From contig CP179198.1 in the NCBI GenBank assembly GCA_051201585.1, forward strand, positions 1,426,001 through 1,490,000: a stretch of DNA of 64,000 nucleotides, written 5' to 3'. The first letter of the stretch is position 1, and the number at the start of each line of letters is the position of its first letter. The notes under the pieces are model-generated. The model saw only the letters and a program-made list of their open reading frames with translations. It searched no databases and was not told the DNA's origin. The position numbers and the translations under genes are program-made. Shown in pieces: positions 37,029-45,617 of the stretch. The stretch comes from UBA868 sp016776875 (lineage in GTDB: Bacteria; Pseudomonadota; Gammaproteobacteria; Arenicellales; UBA868).

Positions 37029-37808
37029 TTAAAAGCTTACCGACGGGGTAAGAAACCCTGCTGCCGAAACGTCATGGTACATCCCGACCAGTGAATATCT
37101 GTGCTCATCAGATGAGTTATTTCCGGAACGATGCGCAAGATACCCAGAAAACAGTAGTAGTTCTCCCAACTGCATTTCGACAGATACCTGATCATATTTA
37201 GCCATTATCTGATCATCGATGATAATTTGCGTTGCCCGACCGTCTATTTCATTCCACGTTTGTTTTGCAACGCCCTCTCTGTGGGAACCTGGGGCTATCT
37301 GAATAGTACCGTTTAATATGGAGGTATCAGAAATAAGCGGAGCCCAAGTTTGTATGTAAGATCCTCGTGGCACCGTGTAAAAGACTTCTTGATGCCAACC
37401 ATAAGTCTTTCTTTCATCCGATGGAGGCGCAATCAAGCATCGATTAGTGAATCCATATAGAGGTACATTTTTTTTTCCTAGTAAAAACCGCACCCATTTT
37501 TCAGTCAACCCAGATGACACAATCCTCAAAAAAACAGGAGAAAGCGAGATAGTGTCATATATTGAGGCAACAAACATATGGTCACAACCTTCCAGCAACT
37601 CCATTCCTCTATGGAAAACCTGCTTATCTGAGAGATCTTCAGAAATATCTGCTTTGCAAAGATAGGCCCTGATGATTCGTAAAAACTCTTGCTCGAGATC
37701 ATCTAAAACTGGTTTATCGATTCCATCTTTAATAATTACGAAACCGAACTCATCATAATACTGCTTTGCAAGGACTAACTGACTCTTATCAAATCGCTCA
37801 ATATTCAT
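37029..37808 (-). CDS. Phytanoyl-CoA dioxygenase (PhyH) family Fe(II)/2-oxoglutarate oxygenase, island gene
   Basis: A 259-residue protein with the PhyH fold. EFGFVIIKDGIDKPVLDDLE begins the domain. YGWHQEVFYTVPRGSYIQTW supplies the metal His plus acidic residue (H-x-E), TIQIAPGSHREGV is the core strand, and GELLLFSGYLAHRSGNNSSD supplies the second His with a downstream Arg for 2-oxoglutarate (EHRYSLVG). It hydroxylates a small molecule that the sequence does not identify. It starts 15 bases after the end of a truncated tadA copy, with AAGGA upstream. Like the methyltransferase that follows, it is AT-rich and probably acquired. Confidence 0.85.
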   Translation of the reverse strand: MNIERFDKSQLVLAKQYYDEFGFVIIKDGIDKPVLDDLEQEFLRIIRAYLCKADISEDLSDKQVFHRGMELLEGCDHMFVASIYDTISLSPVFLRIVSSGLTEKWVRFLLGKKNVPLYGFTNRCLIAPPSDERKTYGWHQEVFYTVPRGSYIQTWAPLISDTSILNGTIQIAPGSHREGVAKQTWNEIDGRATQIIIDDQIMAKYDQVSVEMQLGELLLFSGYLAHRSGNNSSDEHRYSLVGMYHDVSAAGFLTPSVSF

Positions 37809-37822
37809 TGGTTTTTTATCCT

Positions 37823-37936
37823 TCAGTCACTGAGCCTTTCAGAATCCCATCGATGTACCGTAGGGACTTGCTTCGCTTGCTCAAGCGCTAAATGCATCCA
37901 TTGTTGAACAGTCGTTTTTGAAGTATGTAGCATCAT
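37823..37936 (-). pseudogene. tadA: Truncated tadA 5' fragment
   Basis: From ATG 37936 the frame reads MMLHTSKTTVQQWMHLALEQ then AKQ, matching the first 23-25 codons of intact tadA (MMSHTSKVTDERWMGLALEQAKQ). It then diverges and stops at 37823 after 37 codons. The match breaks at the inner end of the 24-base identical core, as expected if an element integrated there. It sits between guaA and the island, where intact tadA is found in relatives. It could be translated as a short leader ahead of the PhyH gene. Confidence 0.78.
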
Positions 37937-37980
37937 TGAGAAATTAAAAAATTCCTAGGTACTGTCTTAGTCGCCGTTTG
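37867..37980. repeat. 114-bp direct repeat, copy B (truncated tadA start beside guaA)
   Basis: Partner of the repeat at 35179-35292, same orientation, same length, 2688 bases apart. The first 24 bases (37867-37890) are identical to copy A. The other 90 differ at about 25 positions. The divergence means the copies were not made recently by simple duplication. One copy probably came with the element. Confidence 0.8.
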
Positions 37981-38039
37981 TTTCGAAGAATATCAAGAGC
38001 TTAATAGGAACGGAGCTATTGCCTGAACAGACTCAAAAG

Positions 38040-39617
38040 TTACTCCCACTCAATCGTCGCCGGCGGTTTGCCTGAGATGTCGTAAACGACTCTGGAAATG
38101 CCCGAAATTTCATTAATGATTCGTCGACTTACCTTATCCAAGAAATCATAGGGCAAATGAGCCCATCGCGCGGTCATAAAATCAATCGTCTCTACGGCCC
38201 TTAACGCAATAACATATTCATAGGCTCGATTGTCGCCAACGACACCAACTGATTTCACGGGCAAGAACACGGCAAAAGCCTGACTTATCGAATCATATAA
38301 ATCAGCCGACCGAAGCTCGCCAATAAAAATCTCATCTGCCAGGCGCAACACATCTGCAAACTCCTTTTTAACTTCACCAAGAATCCGAACCCCTAGACCG
38401 GGTCCCGGAAACGGGTGACGAAAGATCATCGACCCTGGAAGCCCAAGCTTCAAACCGATGGTTCGAACCTCATCTTTAAAAAGGTCTCTCAAGGGTTCCA
38501 CGAGACCTAATTTCATATCCGGTGGTAGTCCACCCACGTTATGGTGCGACTTGATAACCTTCGCTTTGCCGGTCTTGGCACCTGCTGACTCAATCACATC
38601 AGGATAAATAGTTCCCTGTGCAAGCCATTTTGTATTCGATAGTTTTTCCGCTTCCTCTGTAAATACCTCAATAAAAATCCGGCCAATGATTTTCCGTTTC
38701 TCTTCCGGGTCAGTAACACCTGTAAGCGCCGTCATAAAGCGTTGTTCAGCATTTACCCGAATGACCCTAACGCCCATATTTTCCGAGAACGTTTTCATCA
38801 CCTCATCGCCCTCGTTCAGTCGCAGAAGCCCGGTATCAACAAAAACGCATGACAACTGGTCTCCAATCGCACGATGTAGCAAGGCCGCCACAACCGAGGA
38901 GTCAACCCCTCCAGACAGTCCGAGAAGGATATCATCATCACCTACTTGAAGATGAATCTTTCTAATCGCGTCATTAATAATTTGATCAGGCGTCCAGGCA
39001 TCCTTACAGTCACAGATGACCCGAACAAATCGCTCCAGGATCGCTTTTCCTTGGGACGTATGTGTCACTTCAGGATGAAACTGAAGCCCATAAAATTTCC
39101 GAGATTCATCGGCCATGCCGGCAAGTGGCGCGCTCTTTGTTTGCGCAATGACCTTAAAGCCTTCCGGTAGCGCATCAACCCGGTCGCCGTGACTCATCCA
39201 AACATCAAGAAGTCCGTATCCTTCCGGCGTTTGATGGTCTTGAATATCCTTTAAAAGATCCGAGTGCCCGCGGGCGCGCACCTGCGCATAGCCAAATTCC
39301 CGATGATCTGCGGGGGCCACCACCCCACCTAATTGCCCCGCCATCGTTTGCATGCCGTAACAAATACCGAGAACCGGGATTCCGAGATCAAATACTAACT
39401 GAGGGGCAAACGGTGCGTCTGAGTGATGCACACTTTCAGGACCACCTGACAAAATAATACCTTTGGCACCAAACGCGGTGATCGTATCATCGTCAACGTC
39501 CCAGGGATAAACTTCCGAATACACACCGATTTCCCTAACCCGTCGGGCAATGAGCTGGCTGTATTGGGAGCCGAAATCGAGAATTAATATCCGATCTGCA
39601 TGAGGGTCCTGGCTCAT
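38040..39617 (-). CDS. guaA: GMP synthase (glutamine-hydrolysing)
   Basis: GuaA aminates XMP to GMP using glutamine and ATP. The start is ATG 39617 (MSQDPHADRILILDFGSQYS). The extra upstream codons have no similarity. The glutaminase domain shows GIPVLGICYGMQTMAGQLGG (nucleophile Cys) and YGLQFHPEVTHTSQG (His/Glu). The ATP pyrophosphatase P-loop is LLGLSGGVDSSVVAALLH. The C-terminal dimerisation domain ends DISGKPPATIEWE. It is 525 residues long. It lies 32 bases after guaB. The call is secure. Confidence 0.97.
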   Translation of the reverse strand: MSQDPHADRILILDFGSQYSQLIARRVREIGVYSEVYPWDVDDDTITAFGAKGIILSGGPESVHHSDAPFAPQLVFDLGIPVLGICYGMQTMAGQLGGVVAPADHREFGYAQVRARGHSDLLKDIQDHQTPEGYGLLDVWMSHGDRVDALPEGFKVIAQTKSAPLAGMADESRKFYGLQFHPEVTHTSQGKAILERFVRVICDCKDAWTPDQIINDAIRKIHLQVGDDDILLGLSGGVDSSVVAALLHRAIGDQLSCVFVDTGLLRLNEGDEVMKTFSENMGVRVIRVNAEQRFMTALTGVTDPEEKRKIIGRIFIEVFTEEAEKLSNTKWLAQGTIYPDVIESAGAKTGKAKVIKSHHNVGGLPPDMKLGLVEPLRDLFKDEVRTIGLKLGLPGSMIFRHPFPGPGLGVRILGEVKKEFADVLRLADEIFIGELRSADLYDSISQAFAVFLPVKSVGVVGDNRAYEYVIALRAVETIDFMTARWAHLPYDFLDKVSRRIINEISGISRVVYDISGKPPATIEWE

Positions 39618-39649
39618 TAAATAGTCTTCCGCGCCAGGGCAAACGCGCC

Positions 39650-41116
39650 TCAACTGCCTCGCTGGTAGTTCGGCGCTTCCTTTACCACTGTCACATCATG
39701 GACATGACTTTCGGCATAACCTGAATGGGTGATTTGAACAAAACGGCACTTGGAACGCATCTGATCAATCGTTGCGCAACCGGTGTATCCCATGCTTGCC
39801 CTCAGACCGCCTGACATTTGATGGATAATCTGGGACATCGGCCCTTTATAGGGAACGCGCCCCTCTATGCCTTCGGGCACCAATTTAGCGGGGTCGTCCT
39901 GACCTTCCTGGAAATAACGATCCTTAGAGCCCTCTTGCATTGCGCCGAGCGAACCCATCCCCCTATAACTTTTGTAGGATCTACCCTGGAAAAGCTCGAT
40001 CTCACCAGGGGACTCGTCAGTGCCGGCAAGTAGTCCCCCTACCATAATTGAATTTGCACCCGCTGCTATTGCTTTTGCGATATCCCCCGAAAACCGAATG
40101 CCGCCATCCGCAATCACAGGGATCGATTGATCCTTGAGCGCTGCAGCGACATCCGCGACTGCGGTAATCTGCGGCACGCCTACGCCGGCGACGATTCGAG
40201 TTGTGCAAATGGACCCTGGGCCAATACCGACTTTCACCGCGTCTGCGCCCACATCAGCGAGCGCTTTTGCAGCGTCTGCCGTGGCAATATTTCCCGCGAT
40301 AATCTCAATTTCAGGATAGGCCTTCTTTACCGCCCGCACGCGATCAATAACGCCGCGGGAATGTCCGTGCGCGGTGTCAATAACGATTGCGTCGACGCCC
40401 GCTTCAGCAAGCCTTTCGCACCGCTCTTCTGAGTCCTTTCCAGTGCCAATCGCGGCAGCAACCCGTAATCGGCCTTGAGAATCTTTACAGGCTTCAGGAA
40501 ATTCAGTTCGTTTCTGGATATCTTTGACCGTCACTAACCCCTTAAGATTGAAGCGGTCATCAACTAGCAATACCTTCTCAATTCGATGTTCATGGAGTAA
40601 CCCGCGAATCACTTCACGGCTGGCGCCTTCGGGCGCGGTCACAAGCCGCTCTCTCGGCGTCATCACTGCTGTAACAGGTTGATCAAACCGGGTCTCGAAT
40701 CGAAGATCCCGACTCGTCACGATACCGGTCAATGTGCCATCGTCTGCAAGCACCGGGACCCCTGAAAAATTCTTGATCCGGGTCAGCTCGATCACTTCAG
40801 CGACGGTAGCGGACGTTGAAATGCAGATCGGATCCACAATAACACCGCTTTCATACTTTTTGACCAGACTGACCTCGGATGCCTGCGCCTCGGGGTTCAT
40901 GTTGCGATGCACAACACCTATTCCGCCCGCTTGAGCCAGGCATATCGCAGCCCGAGACTCCGTCACCGTATCCATCGCAGCTGAGACCAGTGGAATATTA
41001 AGCGCTATTTTTCGGGAAAAAGACGTCGAAAGGTTAACTTCATGTGGGAGGACGTCTGATAATCCGGGCACCAGCAGGACGTCGTCGAAGGTAAGGGCAA
41101 GATTTGGGTGTTCCAT
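39650..41116 (-). CDS. guaB: IMP dehydrogenase
   Basis: GuaB oxidises IMP to XMP, the first committed step to GMP. The 488-residue protein has the barrel start LTFDDVLLVPGLSDVLP, two CBS domains (about residues 95-205), and the catalytic loop GIGPGSICTTRIVAGVGVPQ with the active-site Cys. ADGGIRFSGDIAKAIAAGA is the phosphate site and RGMGSLGAM is the flap region. The ATG at 41116 has no Shine-Dalgarno sequence, and the predicted promoter places transcription start on or next to it (see 41123-41151), so the mRNA may be leaderless. Confidence 0.97.
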   Translation of the reverse strand: MEHPNLALTFDDVLLVPGLSDVLPHEVNLSTSFSRKIALNIPLVSAAMDTVTESRAAICLAQAGGIGVVHRNMNPEAQASEVSLVKKYESGVIVDPICISTSATVAEVIELTRIKNFSGVPVLADDGTLTGIVTSRDLRFETRFDQPVTAVMTPRERLVTAPEGASREVIRGLLHEHRIEKVLLVDDRFNLKGLVTVKDIQKRTEFPEACKDSQGRLRVAAAIGTGKDSEERCERLAEAGVDAIVIDTAHGHSRGVIDRVRAVKKAYPEIEIIAGNIATADAAKALADVGADAVKVGIGPGSICTTRIVAGVGVPQITAVADVAAALKDQSIPVIADGGIRFSGDIAKAIAAGANSIMVGGLLAGTDESPGEIELFQGRSYKSYRGMGSLGAMQEGSKDRYFQEGQDDPAKLVPEGIEGRVPYKGPMSQIIHQMSGGLRASMGYTGCATIDQMRSKCRFVQITHSGYAESHVHDVTVVKEAPNYQRGS

Positions 41117-41122
41117 CGTGGG

Positions 41123-41151
41123 ATTATATAGTTTGACTGTAAATCGGTAAA
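41123..41151 (-). promoter_or_regulatory. Predicted guaBA promoter, implying a leaderless transcript
   Basis: On the minus strand TTTACC (41151-41146), 17 bases, then a perfect TATAAT (41128-41123). The start codon A of guaB is base 41116, exactly where transcription is expected to begin, 7 bases after the -10 box. No ribosome site lies between them (CCCACG). Confidence 0.6.
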
Positions 41152-41226
41152 CTTGTAACGTGAAGGAAATCGGCTCCTAACCCTAATTGTAGATGGGATG
41201 CTACGGTAACCTTTTGGAGGAAAAAT

Positions 41227-41559
41227 ATGAACAGTTCAATAAAAAAAGCCGCGATGGCATTAGCGTTGGGTTCGATTTTTGCGACGTCGGGGGCAATAGC
41301 GAGCGCCGGTTCAGACGCGATCTCCCAGGCCGAAGCCGACCTTAAAGTAGCCCAGACATCAGGCGCCGTTTGGCGACTTGTAGATCCCGCGACGGGCGGA
41401 AAAGCAGTGCCGCTTCACAAGCTAATCAAAACGGCCAAAACGAAATTAGAAGCCGGTGACGAGGCAGAGGCCATCCGGATTGCCAGTAAAGTCTCTTGGG
41501 CAGCCGACATGGGCCTCTCTCAAGCAAAAGACCAGGAAACGGCTAAACCTTATTACTAG
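41227..41559 (+). CDS. Small exported protein, possibly SoxXA-binding-protein-like
   Basis: A 110-residue protein with a Sec signal peptide (basic MNSSIKK, a hydrophobic core to about 22, and a probable AIASA cleavage at 23-27). The mature part is short helices rich in Ala, Lys and Asp: SQAEADLKVAQTSGAVWR, then HKLIKTAKTKLEAGDEAEAI and QAKDQETAKPYY. The Ala-rich helix, W-R, then L-x-x-A-x-x-x-L-x-x-GD pattern resembles small SoxXA-binding (SoxK/SAXB) proteins, but no sox genes are in the window, so this is tentative. GGAGG precedes the ATG well, and a strong terminator follows, so it is a single-gene unit divergent from guaB. Confidence 0.75.
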   Translation: MNSSIKKAAMALALGSIFATSGAIASAGSDAISQAEADLKVAQTSGAVWRLVDPATGGKAVPLHKLIKTAKTKLEAGDEAEAIRIASKVSWAADMGLSQAKDQETAKPYY

Positions 41560-41574
41560 ATTCTTGAGACACCC

Positions 41575-41603
41575 AAAAAACCGGACTCAGGTCCGGTTTT
41601 TTT
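41575..41603 (+). terminator. Rho-independent terminator after the small exported protein gene
   Basis: CCGGAC (41581-41586) pairs with GTCCGG (41591-41596) around TCAG. The stem is extended by flanking A and T runs (41575-41580 and 41597-41603). It is an ideal intrinsic terminator on the plus strand, and because of the A run it can also work on the minus strand. Confidence 0.9.
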
Positions 41604-41678
41604 ATTGTGAGCTATCACTTTTAATCGAACAGAAGAACGCCCGATGCCAAGGTGGCACACTAGTGTCAGAATAGAATA

Positions 41679-43026
41679 ATGGATCGAATCATCTATGAAG
41701 TTAGCGAATTTACAGACGAGGCTCGAGCGTTAATTGAATCCGAATTCAACCCAGTCTGGCTAACCGGCGAAATCTCAAATCTTGCGGCCCCAGCCTCCGG
41801 ACATCTTTATTTTTCACTAAAGGATGATCATGCGCAGGTCCGATGCGCGATGTTTCGAAATCGCCGCCGACCGACCCATCATGCAATTGCCAACGGAGAC
41901 GCCGTTCTTCTCTCCGGAAAAGCTTCGATATATACCCCAAGAGGCGATTTTCAAGTCATTGTCGACTACATCGAACCCGCCGGGGAAGGTGAACTGAGAC
42001 GCCGATATGATCTGCTGCGAAAAAGCTTGAACGCGAGGGGTTGTTCGATTCGGATCTGAAGAAGTCAGTACCCGACCTGCCCAAAAGAATAAGCGTGATC
42101 ACCTCTCCCAGTGGCGCCGCCCTCCAGGATATTTTAGTTACCTTAGCCAGGCGATTCCCGCTCGCGGACGTCATCCACCTACCGGTCCCGGTTCAGGGGG
42201 AAAACGCTGTGCCCGAAATTGTCAACGCATTCGGTTTACTCAAAAGCTGCCCAAACCTGACGTTGTCGTGCTCGCACGGGGCGGTGGATCACTGGAAGAT
42301 CTTTGGGCTTTTAATGAGGAGGCCGTTGTAAGAGCGATCCACGCTTGTAACCTGCCCGTGGTCACGGGTATTGGCCATGAAACTGACGTTACGCTTGCGG
42401 ACTTCGCAGCCGACCTTCGCGCGCCGACCCCGACGGCGGCGGCCGAGTCAGTTTCCCCCGATTGCAAAATGTTGGCGAAAGACGTGTCAAATTTTCAGAC
42501 CGCGATGCTCGACGCCATGCAATCTTCAGTCCAACTTTTTAGTCAACGAATCGACAACGCATCGTCCCGCCTTCGGCACCCCCGCGAGCGCCTTAATCAC
42601 CAGCAACAGACCGTGAAAAATTCGGAACGAAGGATTCAGAATTTTTTGCGTCATACGCTTGATTCAAATCAAAACTCCCTCGATAACCTTAACACGCGGC
42701 TTATGAACCGCTCGCCTGAAAAGACATTAAAATTTCAGTCGAATCAGATAAACGGATTGGCTAAACTTTTAAAGCAGCAGCTAGAGCGGCGACTCCAGCT
42801 CAATGAAAAATCATTCGATGTTTTAGCGGCTAAACTAAAAACATTGAGCCCCACCGCAACTCTCGCGCGGGGATTTTCAATTGTGAGAACCAAAAACGGT
42901 AAGCGCATTGTCCGGTCAGCTGAACAGTTAAAAAAAGGCGCAATGGTTATTGCCGAATTTGCCGAAGGAACTGCTACGGCAAACGTTGAAACGGTTGAGC
43001 TAGATCAACCAGGCAAAGCTGATTAA
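41679..43026 (+). CDS. xseA: Exodeoxyribonuclease VII large subunit, broken by two 1-base deletions
   Basis: XseA is the catalytic subunit of exonuclease VII. The frame begins MDRIIYEVSEFTDEARALIE. An OB-fold domain (VWLTGEISNLAAPASGHLYF) comes first and is followed by the nuclease domain. The frame slips near 42040, where one base is missing in GGGGTTG, and again near 42223, where one A seems lost and AIRFTQKLPKPDVVV is expected. It then continues VLARGGGSLEDLWAFNEEAV, VVTGIGHETDVTLADFAADL and RAPTPTAAAE, the family's active-site region. A long coiled coil and the C-terminal TLARGFSIVRTKNGK follow. The corrected length is 449 residues. Both slips look like sequencing errors. Confidence 0.9.
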
Positions 43027-43047
43027 GCTAATACAATTTCCGCGTTG

Positions 43048-44406
43048 CTAGGTTCTTCTTGTCGGCCTACGACCGGCTCGCTTATCCGGAGCCGGGTTAT
43101 AGGGGTTATCTGATTTCTTCAGTTCAAAGCGAACCTGTGTCCCGGTCATCTTGAAACTTCGGCCAATAAACCGGCTTAGATAACGAAGATAACTCGCCGG
43201 CAACTTATCCAGTGAGTTGCCATGGAGCACCACTGTGGGTGGATTACGGCCACCTTGGTGAGCGTATTTAGGCTTAATTGTTCGATTCTGGCTCATCGGC
43301 GGACTATGATGTTCAAGCGCGCGACTCAGTATCCGGTTTAGCTCCCCGGTACCCATCTCTTTCATCGCGCTCGCTTGGGTAATTCTCACCGCCTTCAGCA
43401 ACTCTCCCATGCCTGATCCATGAAGCGCAGAGATAAAGACCTCTTCATGATTAGGCAAAAAGTCAAACCGGCGGTCAATTTCACGTCTGATCCGATTTCG
43501 CTCTGAGCGATCAAGACCATCCCATTTATTAATAGCGAGCACAATAGACCGCCCGCCTTGCAACGCCAGTCCTGCAATCGCCGTATCCTGATCCAGTATT
43601 CCGGCCCGCGCATCCAGCATCAACACCGCAACCTCTGCCGAGGCCAATGCTTGAAGTGTTTTAACCACTGAAAACTTCTCAAGCGTCTCACGAACTCTCG
43701 CTTTCCGACGGACACCCGCGGTATCGATTAACGTCAAGCGGGAATCATCCCGCTCAATCGTTACCGGAATGCTGTCACGCGTCGTACCAGGATGATCCGC
43801 CACAATGACGCGGTCTTCGCCTGCCAGGCAATTCACCAACGTTGATTTTCCAACGTTCGGCCGGCCGACAACCGCAATTCGTGACCCGCTCATGACGCTT
43901 TCAGTGTCAAGCGATTCCGGCGCGTGAGCAAAGACATTCTCTAAAAGATGCTCAACACCCTGGCCGGTTTTCGCAGAAATTGCGAACACCTGGCCAATCG
44001 AAAGTTCAGCGAACTCGCTCGTTGCGAGGGAATGATCAACGCCTTCGGCCTTGTTGACCGCAACCTGAACGACCGCGCCTTCTTTTCGTAAATCTGCAGC
44101 AATCTGGAGATCGGCAGCCGTCAATCCGTCGCGCGAATCGACGACAAACACAACAGAGCTTGCCTCAGCAAGCGCCTGCAACACTTGATCTCGTACCGCA
44201 CTGGTCAGCGGATCATCACTTTCTGAAAGGCCGCCGGTATCAATTAATAAAAACTTGCGGGAGCCCCTGACCACTTCAGCATAAAGCCGGTCTCTGGTCA
44301 CGCCCGGTTGATCATCAACCAGCGCGAGACGCGACCGAGTCAATCTATTGAATAAAGTCGATTTGCCAACATTAGGTCTTCCGACAAGGGCGACGACGGG
44401 TATCAT
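43048..44406 (-). CDS. der: Ribosome biogenesis GTPase Der (EngA)
   Basis: Der is a double GTPase needed for 50S ribosome assembly. The start is ATG 44406 (MIPVVALVGRPNVGKSTLFN). The first G domain has GRPNVGKST, DTGG and NKAE. The second has AVVGRPNVGKSTLVNCL, DTAGVRRKA and NKWD. The C-terminal KH-like domain follows (about 355-440), and the tail is basic (KRAGRRPTRRT). It is 452 residues long. It is the last gene of the ndk-to-der run and convergent with xseA. Confidence 0.97.
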   Translation of the reverse strand: MIPVVALVGRPNVGKSTLFNRLTRSRLALVDDQPGVTRDRLYAEVVRGSRKFLLIDTGGLSESDDPLTSAVRDQVLQALAEASSVVFVVDSRDGLTAADLQIAADLRKEGAVVQVAVNKAEGVDHSLATSEFAELSIGQVFAISAKTGQGVEHLLENVFAHAPESLDTESVMSGSRIAVVGRPNVGKSTLVNCLAGEDRVIVADHPGTTRDSIPVTIERDDSRLTLIDTAGVRRKARVRETLEKFSVVKTLQALASAEVAVLMLDARAGILDQDTAIAGLALQGGRSIVLAINKWDGLDRSERNRIRREIDRRFDFLPNHEEVFISALHGSGMGELLKAVRITQASAMKEMGTGELNRILSRALEHHSPPMSQNRTIKPKYAHQGGRNPPTVVLHGNSLDKLPASYLRYLSRFIGRSFKMTGTQVRFELKKSDNPYNPAPDKRAGRRPTRRT

Positions 44407-44456
44407 TTTAAATTCATATAGATTTAAAGGTGGGGGAGGAAAATGCCCGTTTTGGA

Positions 44457-45617
44457 CTATTGGATTGTCCAAGCGGACAGGGCGCCGTTTTCGGAGAGAA
44501 CGAGGAAGCGTCCTGAATCGGTCAGCGCATATATTTTAAGCACAGCGCCGCCCGGCAGTTTGTCGCGACCAACCATCTGCCCAGTAATTGCATCCAATAT
44601 GACTAAGTTACCTTTATAGTCACCCACGACCAGTTGATTTAAATCTGGGATCCCGAGGGGGCCACTCACGCCTCGGTTTTGTAATCCACTTTCCGCCCAA
44701 AGTGTCTTTCCGGACCGGGTATCAATACCAAAAACCTCCCCATCATCTGCGGTCACCAGCAATACCTCGTTAACTGATCCCAGAGACCGGATGGTTGAAA
44801 TCTGGCTTTCCCAATTGATTGTTTGGGAACTTATCGAAAGCGCTGTAATCTTGGACTGAAACCCGGCGATGAAGAGTGAGTCGCCCAATACATACGGATC
44901 AGAGTCAATATCGACCAAACGCGCGATCTCATTGCTCCCCTGTGGTCGAAAAATAGGAACGCTCCATTGCTCCCTGCCGGACCCAAGATCGATTCCAGAC
45001 AGTCGGCCACTTGCAAATCCAACCAAAACCACATTATCAATAATGATGGGTGTTGACACCCCTCGTACACTTAAAGCGGGCACGGATCGCCTTACCCGCC
45101 AAAGTAACTTGCCTGAATCGACATCAAGCCCCACGACCTGGCCATCTCCCGAGCGCAGTATTGCAAGATCCCCCGAAATAACCGGCTGCGCTAAAATCTC
45201 GGTCCCGATTTGCGCTCGCCAAGACTCTGAACCATCGTTTGCCCTTAGGCCCACAACTTCTCCATCACGGGTTGCCACAATAACGACGCCACTACCGACA
45301 CCCACGCCTGCTGCCAGATCTTTTTCGAGATTAGTTTCCCACAGCACATCGCCAGTCGCTTCGCTTAAGGCAAATATGCGACCTGCAGGTTCTGCGGCAA
45401 AAATTTCTCCGTCCGCGATAAATGGAGATAAAAGGCCGTTCGTATTAGAGTAACCTTCGCCTAAATCACGGCGCCAAACCTTTTTTATCTCAAATTGGGA
45501 CTCAATCTTTGGGAGGTCGAGAGCCTCTCCTCCTTCGCGCATAAAGTGGATCGCGCCTGGCCCACACCCAACTAGTGTGAAAAGGAGTCCGACGATAATA
45601 ACAACACCAGATCTCAT
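44457..45617 (-). CDS. bamB: Outer membrane assembly lipoprotein BamB
   Basis: BamB is a beta-propeller lipoprotein of the BAM complex that folds outer-membrane proteins. The signal peptide ends in a lipobox, LVGC, with the lipidated Cys18. The body has repeated PQQ-like blades, for example FALSEATGDVLWETNLEKD, VVGLRANDGSESWRAQIG, VDSGKLLWRVRRSVPAL and FGIDTRSGKTLWAE. It is 386 residues long, normal. It overlaps the upstream TPR gene by 4 bases and is followed by der, the usual order. Confidence 0.95.
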   Translation of the reverse strand: MRSGVVIIVGLLFTLVGCGPGAIHFMREGGEALDLPKIESQFEIKKVWRRDLGEGYSNTNGLLSPFIADGEIFAAEPAGRIFALSEATGDVLWETNLEKDLAAGVGVGSGVVIVATRDGEVVGLRANDGSESWRAQIGTEILAQPVISGDLAILRSGDGQVVGLDVDSGKLLWRVRRSVPALSVRGVSTPIIIDNVVLVGFASGRLSGIDLGSGREQWSVPIFRPQGSNEIARLVDIDSDPYVLGDSLFIAGFQSKITALSISSQTINWESQISTIRSLGSVNEVLLVTADDGEVFGIDTRSGKTLWAESGLQNRGVSGPLGIPDLNQLVVGDYKGNLVILDAITGQMVGRDKLPGGAVLKIYALTDSGRFLVLSENGALSAWTIQ

